This document shows, in pieces, positions 16,148 through 24,220 of a stretch of DNA of 43,844 nucleotides. The first letter of the stretch is position 1. Each line of letters begins with the position of its first letter. The notes beneath the pieces are model-generated. The model saw only the letters and a program-made list of their open reading frames with translations, was not told the origin of the DNA and made no database searches. The DNA comes from Deltaproteobacteria bacterium (GTDB lineage Bacteria; Desulfobacterota; Desulfarculia; Adiutricales; Adiutricaceae), in contig JAISMU010000092.1 in assembly GCA_031276635.1 (NCBI GenBank), forward strand, positions 1 through 43,844, read 5' to 3'. Position numbers and translations under genes: made by a program.

Positions 16148-17080
16148 TCAACCCAACTCCAACGCCCCAGCCAGGCAGCCGCCTTGACAGACCGAAGGTG
16201 GGGTTGGGCAATCCGGGCAACTCCAACGGGAACGGGACTTTTGCCGCAACGGCCGGGCCGCTTCAGCGAAATAGCCCAGCAGATCCAGCTCCCCATCAAA
16301 GGCCAAGGCTTCAGGGGCCCGGATATTTTTCAGCGGCCAACAATGGATGACCGAAAGATCCGGCAGAATATCCAAAGAGGGCCGGCACACCCCGCTGAAG
16401 GGCCTCGACCAGGCCCGCAGCCACGAAAGCTCTGGCTCAGCCCACCAACACTGGGGCAGACAGCAATCCAACCCAACCGCCAAACCCGCGGTCGCGGCCG
16501 CCTGGACGAACTCGACCAGAGCCGCCAGGCCCTCGCCCTGACCCCGCGGCGCGAAATGCTGGTTTTGCCGGTCCTCCCGGGGCCGGGAGAAATCGTAGCG
16601 AATAGTCTGGACCCCCCAACGCCTGGCCCCAGCCAGCAGGTAGTCATAAGCCAGGTGACCCGGGGCGAAATTTTTGGAAAAGCTGATCTTAGCCCCCTTC
16701 TCAATCAGAAGCTCAACATTCTTCTCCCTTAAGGCGTAATCTGAGACCCGGTACATCTCCGGGCCATTGTAATTTATCACGATATTGTAGGCTAAAGAGG
16801 CCAGGGACGCGGCCCAGTCAGATGGGAAAAGAGCGTTGGTGAAGAGGACCGGGCAGACTCCAGAGGACCACAAGGACTCCAGAAAATAAAACAAATCCGG
16901 GTGGAGCGTGGGCTCGCCCCCTAAAATGGCCACGGTCGCGGTCGAGGTCCGCCTCAGCCAACCCAGCAGAAGCTCAAAGTTTTCTCGGGTCAACTCCGCC
17001 GGGGCTCCTCCAAAATCCTTAGCCACAAAACAGTAATCGCAGTGGAGATTACACTCGCGATTAATGAAAAGATTGAGCAT
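16148..17080 (-). CDS. Radical SAM protein with SPASM-like C-terminal cysteines
   Basis: A 310-residue radical SAM enzyme. The SAM cluster motif is CNLHCDYC (Cys10, 14, 17), very close to the N-terminus. The GGEP motif (ILGGEPTLHPDL) follows at ~55-65. After the barrel there is a Cys-rich C-terminus: CRPS and IHCWPL, then CPDC and VCQGGCLAG, consistent with one or two extra Fe-S clusters of SPASM or twitch type. Such proteins modify peptides or proteins, or act as anaerobic sulfatase-maturase relatives. It is the last gene of a three-gene operon with a GS-like ligase and a C45-type hydrolase (25-base gap), pointing to a shared small-molecule or peptide pathway. No precursor peptide was identified. 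Confidence 0.82.
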   Translation of the reverse strand: MLNLFINRECNLHCDYCFVAKDFGGAPAELTRENFELLLGWLRRTSTATVAILGGEPTLHPDLFYFLESLWSSGVCPVLFTNALFPSDWAASLASLAYNIVINYNGPEMYRVSDYALREKNVELLIEKGAKISFSKNFAPGHLAYDYLLAGARRWGVQTIRYDFSRPREDRQNQHFAPRGQGEGLAALVEFVQAAATAGLAVGLDCCLPQCWWAEPELSWLRAWSRPFSGVCRPSLDILPDLSVIHCWPLKNIRAPEALAFDGELDLLGYFAEAARPLRQKSRSRWSCPDCPTPPSVCQGGCLAGALELG

Positions 17081-17105
17081 GGCCAGAGGTCCTGGAAAAC
17101 AATGG

Positions 17106-18191
17106 CTAAAAGCTGATCTTTTGATACTCGCTCTGACAGGGGTTGCCGGGGCAGGCCAGCATCACGCCGTCTCGCAAGTCCAAAATGACCGCCGCGATGG
17201 TGGCGCAGGCGGAGGTCTCCTTTTCCCCTTCCACGTAATGGGCGCAGACACACCGGGGATAGTTGGTGTGATCGCGGGTGATGGCCTGGATGGCCGCCAC
17301 GTCGATTTTTCCGTGATTTTCTCTCAGAAACCGGCGGGCCACCTCCCGGCGAACATAAGAGCCCCCGTGACTGAGCCAGTTGGGGGTCTCAAAAACCCGC
17401 ATAAAGGAAGACAAATAGTGATTAGTATGGGCGATGGAGCCCTCAAAAGGCAACAGGCAGTACTGCCCAGCCGAGAGTTCCAGACAGAACCCCAGGCCAT
17501 CCTTACTGGCCAGCTGATAATTCATGCCCGTGGCCCGGGAGGCGAAAACAATGGCCCCAAAAGCGTCACCAAGGCGATCCTGGGCCAGGGCCTGGCGGAT
17601 GATAAAGGGATAAATGACTCCGGGTCGGGCGTCTTTAGCCACCAGCTTATTGATGACCACGCCCAGGCCTCGGTCGTTTAGCCCATTGAGCCCGAGAACC
17701 CCGGCCAGGGTGTAGACTATTTCCCGCCCCTGAGGCCGGTTAATTTTGAGGATCACGTTATACCTGGCGTAAAACGGCTCCATGTCGTAGGTCTGGGCCA
17801 GGAAAGTCTTCCCCTCCCGGGTGGCCTCTGGGAGGATATTGAAGCTGGTGCAACCCCACAGAGGCTTGGCCAAGAGCTGTCCCCCCAGAGCCGGGGGGCG
17901 CAAATCCTCCAACTCCAGAAAGGAGTTCAAAAACAGGATCTCATCAAATTCCAGCCCGGCCCCCTGAGCCACGCCAGCCATTTCCTCAAAAAGCTCCGGG
18001 CTGTAGCGCCGCAGGGCCGCCAAATTCCGCCTGGTGAAATCCAAAAGGTCCTGGCGAGTGATCTTGAAGCCGATGTTCAAGGCGTGGATGTCCAGAGCTC
18101 GCTCGCTGAAGTCGCGAATCTTATCCCTTAAGGCCTCCCCATGGGCCTGACCCAGCGAGCGGCCCGACCCGGTTAACTCCAGAACTTCCAT
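17106..18191 (-). CDS. C45-family peptidase / acyl-CoA:6-aminopenicillanate acyltransferase-like Ntn hydrolase
   Basis: A 361-residue protein with the AAT/C45 layout. An N-terminal helical part (SLGQAHGEALRDKIRDF) is followed by the cleavage and nucleophile site WGCTSF (Cys114), where family members self-process so that Cys becomes the N-terminal nucleophile. Further family marks are QTYDMEPF, GLNGLNDRGLGVVINKL, and a C-terminal CAHYVEGEKETSACATIAAVI split by the known conserved Cys residues. Members hydrolyse or transfer acyl groups on amides; natural substrates are mostly unknown. The gene lies between a GS-like ligase (21-base gap) and a radical SAM gene (25-base gap). The pairing suggests that one enzyme builds a gamma-glutamyl amide and the other cleaves or transfers it, which is inference. 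Confidence 0.82.
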   Translation of the reverse strand: MEVLELTGSGRSLGQAHGEALRDKIRDFSERALDIHALNIGFKITRQDLLDFTRRNLAALRRYSPELFEEMAGVAQGAGLEFDEILFLNSFLELEDLRPPALGGQLLAKPLWGCTSFNILPEATREGKTFLAQTYDMEPFYARYNVILKINRPQGREIVYTLAGVLGLNGLNDRGLGVVINKLVAKDARPGVIYPFIIRQALAQDRLGDAFGAIVFASRATGMNYQLASKDGLGFCLELSAGQYCLLPFEGSIAHTNHYLSSFMRVFETPNWLSHGGSYVRREVARRFLRENHGKIDVAAIQAITRDHTNYPRCVCAHYVEGEKETSACATIAAVILDLRDGVMLACPGNPCQSEYQKISF

Positions 18192-18212
18192 GAATGACCC
18201 TCAAGTCTCTGC

Positions 18213-19652
18213 TTAAAGTATTTCCAAAAATTCCGCCAATTCCCAGGCTGAGATGGCGGACTTGAAATCCGCTGTCCCGTAGGCCGGGCAGTTTTCCTTG
18301 GCGATTTTGATATCCCAGTTTTTCATGGCCCGGACCACCTGGACAAACTCCGGCCCATAGGCGGCCTTCAATTTCTCGTCCGCCTCAAACGCCTGGAGAG
18401 CCGTCTCCAGGGAATCTGGCAACAGAGGAATCGAGGGATCGGCCCAAACATCGTGAAGAGCCGGCTCAGGGCAAGCCAGCTTCTCCTCCAAGCCCAACAG
18501 GCCGGACTGCAGCGTGGACAAGGCCGACAAATATGGGTTGGTGGCCGCGCACCCCAGGCGGTTTTCCAGATGGGTGCTCTGCCCCCGGGTGCCCTTGACG
18601 CGGAAGCCGACCGAGCGGTTCTCAAAACCCCAGGTAGCCGTGGTGGGCGCGCAGACCCCGGGTCGATAGCGCTTATAGCAATTTACCGTCGGAGCCGTAA
18701 AAACCGTGTTAGCCGGGGCGTGCCTGATGACCCCGGCCAGAAAATTCCTTAACACCGACGAGAGGCCATCGGGGTCCTGGGGGTCCAAAAAGGCGTTCTC
18801 CCCAGTTTTCCGGTCAATCAGGGACACGTGGATATGGGCCCCTGAGGCGCACCGATCGATCCAGGGCTTGGTCATGAAGGAGGCCGTGTAGCCATACTGC
18901 CGGGAAATCTCCTTGACCGCGTATTTAAAACACTGAGCCTCATCCACGGCGGCGAGCCCGTCCCGACAGTCCAGGTTGATCTCCTGCTGCCCCGGGCCCT
19001 GCTCAGAATTCTGGGTGATAATCCGGAAACCGGCTTCCTGCAGCGTATCCATCATACCATAGAGGTATTCCACGTTAAAATTGTTGTACAAGGTCAGAAA
19101 AATGGGCTGCGACCCATAAGCCGGCTCCAAGGTACCCTCTTTAAAAAGGTAGAACTCGAACTCAAAGCCGAAGCGAACGATATAGCCCAGATCATAAAAT
19201 TTCCGCAAAACCTTCTTCAAAAGGATCCGAGGGGTAGCCAGCAAGGGCCGACCGTCATACCAGTGCGGGTCCACGATGATTCGGGCCGTGTTGGGAACCC
19301 ACGGCAGGACCATAAAGGTGGTCAAGTCCGGGATAGTCCTGGCGTCACCGTAGGTCACCTCCTCGCCATAACCGGTCCCGGGGGCGCAGCGGGTCTGGAC
19401 GTCGCAGGTGAGAATGCCTCCGTAAAAATTGAGGCCATGCTCCAGGTAATGAGTGAAATAACTGATAGGGACGTTTTTGCTACGGGGAATGCCGTAAAGA
19501 TCGTATTGCTCAAAGCGCACGTACTTGATGTCATACTCTTTGATCTTTTGGTTGATGTCCAAAAGCAGATTGTTGCCATGGACGCTCTTGCGGGCGTTGG
19601 CTATGGCCTCTTTGGGAGTGAGGACCGCTTCGGGATCGGCCTGATAAAGCAT
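18213..19652 (-). CDS. Glutamine synthetase-like ligase (GlnA/GlnT/PuuA superfamily)
   Basis: A 479-residue class I glutamine synthetase-family protein. The beta-grasp domain covers the first ~110 residues (KYVRFEQYDLYGIPRSKNVP). The catalytic domain shows the metal-binding GFEFEFYLF, then NSEQGPGQQEINLD, FMTKPWIDRCASGAHIHVSL and RYRPGVCAPTTATWGFENRS. These match the ATP, glutamate and metal sites, but several residues differ from true GlnA (SGAHIHVS in place of SGMHVHQS). This points to a gamma-glutamyl-amine ligase such as PuuA, GlnT or GMAS rather than ammonia assimilation. It is the first gene of the three-gene minus-strand operon. ATG is preceded by CAGGAG. The amine substrate is unknown. 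Confidence 0.85.
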   Translation of the reverse strand: MLYQADPEAVLTPKEAIANARKSVHGNNLLLDINQKIKEYDIKYVRFEQYDLYGIPRSKNVPISYFTHYLEHGLNFYGGILTCDVQTRCAPGTGYGEEVTYGDARTIPDLTTFMVLPWVPNTARIIVDPHWYDGRPLLATPRILLKKVLRKFYDLGYIVRFGFEFEFYLFKEGTLEPAYGSQPIFLTLYNNFNVEYLYGMMDTLQEAGFRIITQNSEQGPGQQEINLDCRDGLAAVDEAQCFKYAVKEISRQYGYTASFMTKPWIDRCASGAHIHVSLIDRKTGENAFLDPQDPDGLSSVLRNFLAGVIRHAPANTVFTAPTVNCYKRYRPGVCAPTTATWGFENRSVGFRVKGTRGQSTHLENRLGCAATNPYLSALSTLQSGLLGLEEKLACPEPALHDVWADPSIPLLPDSLETALQAFEADEKLKAAYGPEFVQVVRAMKNWDIKIAKENCPAYGTADFKSAISAWELAEFLEIL

Positions 19653-20778
19653 GAAGAACTCCTGAAAAGGGCTAAACCGTCAACTCGGGGCCAAAGAAAC
19701 AGGTGGTCAAAAACTGGTCAAACCTCAGGCCAAGCCCTGGCGCCCAACTGCGGTTCAGCTGAAAACCCTAAAAGCCTAATAAAATATCCCTGGGACCCAT
19801 AAATCACTGTTGGGCCTGGTCAAAAGGCCGCCTCAGGGAGCCCCCAAATCGCGAGGAATTATCTATAAGGTTTGGCCATCCGGTCGAGAGCCAGGCCAAA
19901 AAAGCCACGCCAATTTAGTTGCTGAATCAGTTTAAGCAATTAATGTGCCGAAACGAAAAATTCTTAATATCCAGCTTATTTTCTATTAAATAGAGCTTTA
20001 AATTAATAAAAATAGTAAATTGTATAATATTTTAGAAAGGACAAAAATAGAGGGCCAAGGGAAAATTAAACAAGGAAAGTTACGAAAAAGTTAGTTTTAA
20101 GAACCTGAATTTTAAAATTTCCCCGCTTCTCCGCCAGGTCAAGACAGGAAAGCCTTTAGGCTAGCCGACTCCCGGGGACTCGGGCAAGTTTAGGGGGAAA
20201 ATGTTGTTTAGGGGCAAAAAAATGACAGAAAAGACAAAAAAACGCCTTTTTGGCCCAAAAACCCTTTTTCCCCCTCCAAAAGAGCCTGGCCGAGCGGGAC
20301 TCCTGGGTCAGGTCAAAAACCGCCAGAGTGAAAATAAAATTTTTCTCGCTGAATAATTAGAATACTTTTCTAATATTAGTGTATTTAAACGAGAAAAATT
20401 GAATAATAAATTTATTTTAATTAGTCTTAAGTATTTTATATTAATTTTAATAAATATATTTAATATACTTATAATATTTAACAATGCTATATAAATTGTA
20501 TTAAAAAATTTATTTATTTTAAGATTTTTTAACTATTGTTTTTTTCGATTATTTTTTGGCTCTTGGCGGTCATGGCCTCTCGGCTGGGACTCCCCAGAGG
20601 TTTAGGCCGGGCTGGAAGAGTCTGAGGAAGCCTCGATTTGAAGCCAAAAACCCAACCAGTGAGGTGAGCTTTACCTGACGCCAGCTCGACGGCCCTGAGC
20701 CTAGCGCCTGATTCTAGATTGACCCGTTGAGCCCAATTCTGGCGCCCAAAATTAGAGTCTTTGTGCCTCAAAAAAAAC
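19653..20778. other. Long spacer, no gene supported
   Basis: The first ~250 bases upstream of the ligase gene are GC-rich and should hold its promoter, which I could not pin down. From 19920 to 20530 it is AT-rich apart from a GC-rich patch at 20130-20330, which may be decayed coding sequence. A minus-strand frame at 20529-20771 (80 codons) has no ribosome-binding site and no recognisable domain. Confidence 0.5.
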
Positions 20779-20807
20779 TTGACAACTTCTGGACAAAGAG
20801 TTATACT
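20779..20807 (+). promoter_or_regulatory. Strong sigma-70-type promoter upstream of tRNA-Cys 1
   Basis: TTGACA (20779-20784), 17-base spacer, TATACT (20802-20807). The tRNA starts ~118 bases further on, with no ORF between, so the primary transcript would have a long 5' leader. Confidence 0.75.
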
Positions 20808-20925
20808 GGCTTAAGTTTTTTTGATTATAAGTCTAAATTCTCTTCGAAAATGTTTTTTAGCTCTCGCATAACTTTCCTCGCGAATCCTGTCTAGTGAGAT
20901 TCCTTAAAATCAGCTGGACCGCTGT

Positions 20926-21001
20926 GGCGGCATAGCCAAGTGGTTAAGGCGACGGTCTGCAAAGCCGTTATTCGGTGGTTCGATTCCGCCTGCCGCCTCC
21001 A
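20926..21001 (+). tRNA. tRNA-Cys (GCA), copy 1
   Basis: A full cloverleaf: acceptor GGCGGCA/TGCCGCC, anticodon loop CTGCAAA with anticodon GCA, T loop TTCGATT, U73 discriminator and encoded CCA. Compared with copy 2 (26364) it differs at four positions, two of which turn stem pairs into G-U (anticodon stem ACGGT/GCCGT and T stem GGTGG/CCGCC). Confidence 0.93.
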
Positions 21002-21583
21002 AAAATTTTCTCTTCCTGGCCTTTTGCCCAGACGCGTCTCTTATAGACGGAAGGCCCTCTGGACGGAGTTCAGAACCAGATCAACCTCAGACAGCTTTGA
21101 CTCCGCCTCAACACCCTAACAATTTTAAATTTGACCCACTCGCCCCAACAAAGATTTATATAACTGGAATTAATTGGATAAAATGTCTTCATCGTTTGTA
21201 ATAAAGCAACTATACATTATTTAAATGCTTTACAATTAATTTTAGTTATTATTTGATTTTTTTGATAAAAATTATAGTTAAATTACCAAAAAGTAGAATA
21301 GGCCTTTTAAAGCTGGCGTTTTTAATCCCCAAAACTGTGAAAATGAAAATGGCGTTGCCACGATCAAAGCCAATAAATTTGGCCCGATAAACGCTCAACC
21401 AAACCGGCTTGAGGTCTGGTTGTTTTGGGACGCTTTGACGGGTCGAGCGAGATAAGGATTTTTAGTTGATTTCGTTGACAACGCCTGGATTTCAAAATTT
21501 ATTATATAGTCTAAAATTTAAAATCACCAGCTTCCCAGACGGCTTTCGCAATTTTTAAATCACCGCGCGGCTCCCCAAAATCC
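21002..21583. other. Spacer between tRNA-Cys 1 and the ADP-ribosylglycohydrolase gene
   Basis: No gene is seen. The middle (21180-21300) is AT-rich. No clear terminator follows the tRNA: an imperfect inverted repeat GACGCGTCTCTTATAGACG near 21031 lacks a T run. Confidence 0.5.
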
Positions 21584-21612
21584 TTGACAAATCAGTGAAA
21601 ACCAATTATAGC
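21584..21612 (+). promoter_or_regulatory. Putative sigma-70-type promoter of the ADP-ribosylglycohydrolase gene
   Basis: TTGACA (21584-21589), 17-base spacer, TATAGC (21607-21612). The gene starts 94 bases downstream, and GGGAG lies in the proper position before its ATG. Confidence 0.55.
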
Positions 21613-21706
21613 CAATTAGTTTCTTAAAAAAACTTTGTTCTGTTTCGCTGGTATTTTCCACTCTTAATTACGGTTGAGAGGATCAATCTAATTTTGGGAG
21701 ACCATC

Positions 21707-22639
21707 ATGTCGTTGAGCCGAGCCCAAGGCTGCCTGCTGGGACAGTTGACCGGAGACGCCCTGGGGAGCCAGGTGGAATTCCAGTCCGCCAAGGAAATCG
21801 AAATCAATTACCCCGAAGGCGTGCGCTTTTTGGCTAACGGCGGCACCTGGGGCACCCTGGCCGGACAACCAACTGACGACTCGGAAATGGCCCTGATCCT
21901 GGCCCGGGCCATTGTTAAAAATGGGGCTTATAACTCGACCGAGGTCCTTAAGGGTTACCAGTTCTGGCTCCAATCCAAGCCCTTTGATATCGGTCAAACC
22001 GTGGCCAGCGGTCTCAATGGACAACCCAACCTCGACAGTCAAGCCAATGGGGCCATGATGCGCGTGAGCCCTTTGGGGATTTTTGGGGCCCATAAGCCCG
22101 AGGCGGACTTAATCGCCTGGGCCAAGGCAGACGCGGCCCTGACTCACCCAAACCGTCTGTGCCAGGAGGCCAACGCCCTCTACGCCCTGGCCATCGCCCA
22201 AGCCATCCGCCTGGGCCCAGACCCCCAGACCCTTTACCAGAGCGTGGCGCGCTGGGCTGAAGACTGGGTAGTTGACCCCGACTTGTTGGAGGCGGTCAAG
22301 AAAGCCAAGGATTACCCACCCCTCCAGTATTCCCGACAGCAAGGCTGGGTTCTGATCGCTTTTCAAAACGCCCTCTGGCAGTTGCTTTACGCTGCTAATT
22401 TTGAGGAGGCCCTGGTGGACACCGTGGAGCGGGGCGGGGACACCGACACCAATGGGGCCATCTGCGGGGCCTTATTGGGGGCGGTTTACGGCCTTGAGAC
22501 CATTCCGGCCCAATGGCGGGAAAAGGTTCTCAATTGTCGGCCTCAGTCTGGCCAACCTGGAGTTCGTCGCCCCCGCCCGGAAGTCTTCTGGCCTGTGGAC
22601 GCCCTGGAGTTGGCCGCCCAACTTCTGGGCGAAAGCTGA
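21707..22639 (+). CDS. ADP-ribosylglycohydrolase (DraG-like)
   Basis: A 310-residue cytoplasmic hydrolase that removes ADP-ribose from proteins or small molecules using two magnesium ions. The metal-binding motifs are GDALG (16-20), TDDSE (56-60) and the C-terminal GGDTDTNGAICGALLGAVYG, with Asp245 and Asp247. Length fits the family. In nitrogen fixers DraG reactivates ADP-ribosylated dinitrogenase reductase. The presence of nifB in this window makes that role possible, but no draT or nifH is adjacent, so other targets are equally possible. It is monocistronic, with its own promoter, and the end is followed by a 350-base spacer. Confidence 0.87.
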   Translation: MSLSRAQGCLLGQLTGDALGSQVEFQSAKEIEINYPEGVRFLANGGTWGTLAGQPTDDSEMALILARAIVKNGAYNSTEVLKGYQFWLQSKPFDIGQTVASGLNGQPNLDSQANGAMMRVSPLGIFGAHKPEADLIAWAKADAALTHPNRLCQEANALYALAIAQAIRLGPDPQTLYQSVARWAEDWVVDPDLLEAVKKAKDYPPLQYSRQQGWVLIAFQNALWQLLYAANFEEALVDTVERGGDTDTNGAICGALLGAVYGLETIPAQWREKVLNCRPQSGQPGVRRPRPEVFWPVDALELAAQLLGES

Positions 22640-22950
22640 CTTTTTTACAAGGTGGAGTCTAAGATTTTGGACACAAGGGAGATTCCCGCCAGTTCGCCCC
22701 TCAGCGCCTGGCCAAAACTGTCGCGCCATCGGCTTCAATAACCTCAGAGCCAACCCGCTAAGGAAGAAATTAGAGTATAACGTTTTCCAAAGCTCAGGTG
22801 ATAGCTTGGACTTGGGGCCAAAACTCTACCCCGCCTGCGGCGACCAACTGAGTCATATCGTCCTCGACGATGACCAGATGGAAATTGATAATAGCAATTT
22901 AGAGCTAAATTTAATTTAAAATGATTATATTCTTAGCGGTCAAAGACCTG
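22640..22950. other. Spacer with GC-rich, gene-like but closed sequence
   Basis: The section 22640-22890 has local coding composition but no frame with a start signal and recognisable protein. It may be debris of a former gene. Confidence 0.35.
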
Positions 22951-22953
22951 AAA

Positions 22954-22987
22954 AAAAAGCCGGTCTGATTTCTCCGACCGGCTTTTT
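22954..22987 (-). terminator. Rho-independent terminator of dapL (possibly bidirectional)
   Basis: AAAAAGCCGGTC (22954-22965) pairs with GACCGGCTTTTT (22976-22987). A runs on one side and T runs on the other allow action on both strands. The dapL stop codon is 5 bases away. Confidence 0.88.
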
Positions 22988-22992
22988 CGCGA

Positions 22993-24159
22993 TTAAAATT
23001 TCAACTGCCCGATTCGGTCCATGGCCTCCCGCAGGCGGGGAGCCTCCTGGACCAGGGCCAGCCGCGCCCAACCTTCCCCAGATGGGCCGAAGCCATTACC
23101 GGGAGTCAGGACCACCCCGGCCTCGTTCAAGAGTCGGGAGACGAAGTCCGCTGACTTGAGGCCCTGAGGGACCTTAACCCAGACATAAAAAGTGTATTGG
23201 GTCGGAAAAACCCACAAGCCAGCCGCCTCCAGCCCCTTGACCACAATCTCCCTTCTGGCCTGATAGAGCTGACCCATGGCCTTGACCGAGTCTTGAGGCC
23301 CTTCCAAAGCGGCCATGGCCGCCCATTGCACGGCCTGGAAAACCCCCGAGTCCACATTGCTCTTAACCAGGCCCAGACCCTTGATGAGGGTCGGGCTGCC
23401 GGCGGCCCAGCCAATCCGCCAGCCAGTCATGTTATAAGTCTTGGATAAGGAGTGGAACTCAATGGCCACCTCCTTGGCCCCGGGAACCTCCAAGACGCTG
23501 GGGTGCGGTCGATCCGCCCAGGTCACCTCCGAGTAAGCCGCGTCCGAGGCCACGATCAGATTCCGCTCGCGGGCGAAGCTGACCAGCTCGCGGTAAAAAT
23601 CCAGGCTAGCGGCGGCTCCGGTGGGGTTGTTGGGGTAATTGACCCAGAGAATCTTGGCCTTTTTCAAGACCTCGTCCGGGATAGCCCGGTAATCAGGCAA
23701 AAAACCGTTCTTCTCCAATAGGGGCATGGAATAGGTCGTTCCTCCGGCGAAGAGCGTCCCACTGCGGTAAACCGGGTAAGCTGGCTCTGGGGCCAGAGTC
23801 ACGTCGCCGGGGTTGAGGAAAGCCAAGGGGAACTGAGCCAGGCCCTCCTTGGAGCCTATCAGGGAGCAGACCTCAGTCTTGGGGTCCAGGGGCACCCCGT
23901 GGCGTCTTTGATACCATCTGGCCACGACCTCCAGAAAAGAGTTCATCCCCGAATAGACCGGATACTGATGATTGGCCGGGTCAGCCGCGGCTTTTTGGAG
24001 AGCCTCGATGACCAGAGCCGGAGTCGGGCGGTCAGGATCGCCCACCCCCAGGTCGATGACGTCCACCCCTCGGGCTTTAACCTCGTCCCGAATCCGATCC
24101 AGTTCCTTGAAAAGATAAGGTGGCAACGCCTTGAGGCGCTCAGAAAACTCTATGGGCAT
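22993..24159 (-). CDS. dapL: LL-diaminopimelate aminotransferase
   Basis: A fold-type I PLP aminotransferase of 388 residues that converts tetrahydrodipicolinate to LL-diaminopimelate in one step for lysine and peptidoglycan synthesis. The start region FSERLKALPPYLFKELDRIR and DLGVGDPDRPTP are typical of DapL. The PLP site includes NYPNNPTG (174-181), Asp206 with Tyr209, and Lys240 in SLSKTYNMTGWRIG. The 'PPYLF' start and the 'DLG.GDPD.PTP' signature separate it from aspartate aminotransferases. It lies 61 bases behind the acyl-CoA synthetase gene on the same strand and ends at a strong terminator. DapL is typical of Desulfobacterota, Chlamydiae and some archaea. Another closely related aminotransferase role cannot be fully excluded. 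Confidence 0.85.
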   Translation of the reverse strand: MPIEFSERLKALPPYLFKELDRIRDEVKARGVDVIDLGVGDPDRPTPALVIEALQKAAADPANHQYPVYSGMNSFLEVVARWYQRRHGVPLDPKTEVCSLIGSKEGLAQFPLAFLNPGDVTLAPEPAYPVYRSGTLFAGGTTYSMPLLEKNGFLPDYRAIPDEVLKKAKILWVNYPNNPTGAAASLDFYRELVSFARERNLIVASDAAYSEVTWADRPHPSVLEVPGAKEVAIEFHSLSKTYNMTGWRIGWAAGSPTLIKGLGLVKSNVDSGVFQAVQWAAMAALEGPQDSVKAMGQLYQARREIVVKGLEAAGLWVFPTQYTFYVWVKVPQGLKSADFVSRLLNEAGVVLTPGNGFGPSGEGWARLALVQEAPRLREAMDRIGQLKF

Positions 24160-24220
24160 TTCTTCCTCCAGAATATCGACGCGAGGGCTATTCCCCGCCC
24201 CTGAGCCAGATTATAATGGT

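Noticed and set aside
16079-16732. 217-codon plus-strand frame
   Set aside because: It is the shadow of the radical SAM gene on the other strand, which has clear cysteine motifs.
20529-20771. 80-codon minus-strand ORF
   Set aside because: No ribosome-binding site, no domain, and the composition changes along the frame.
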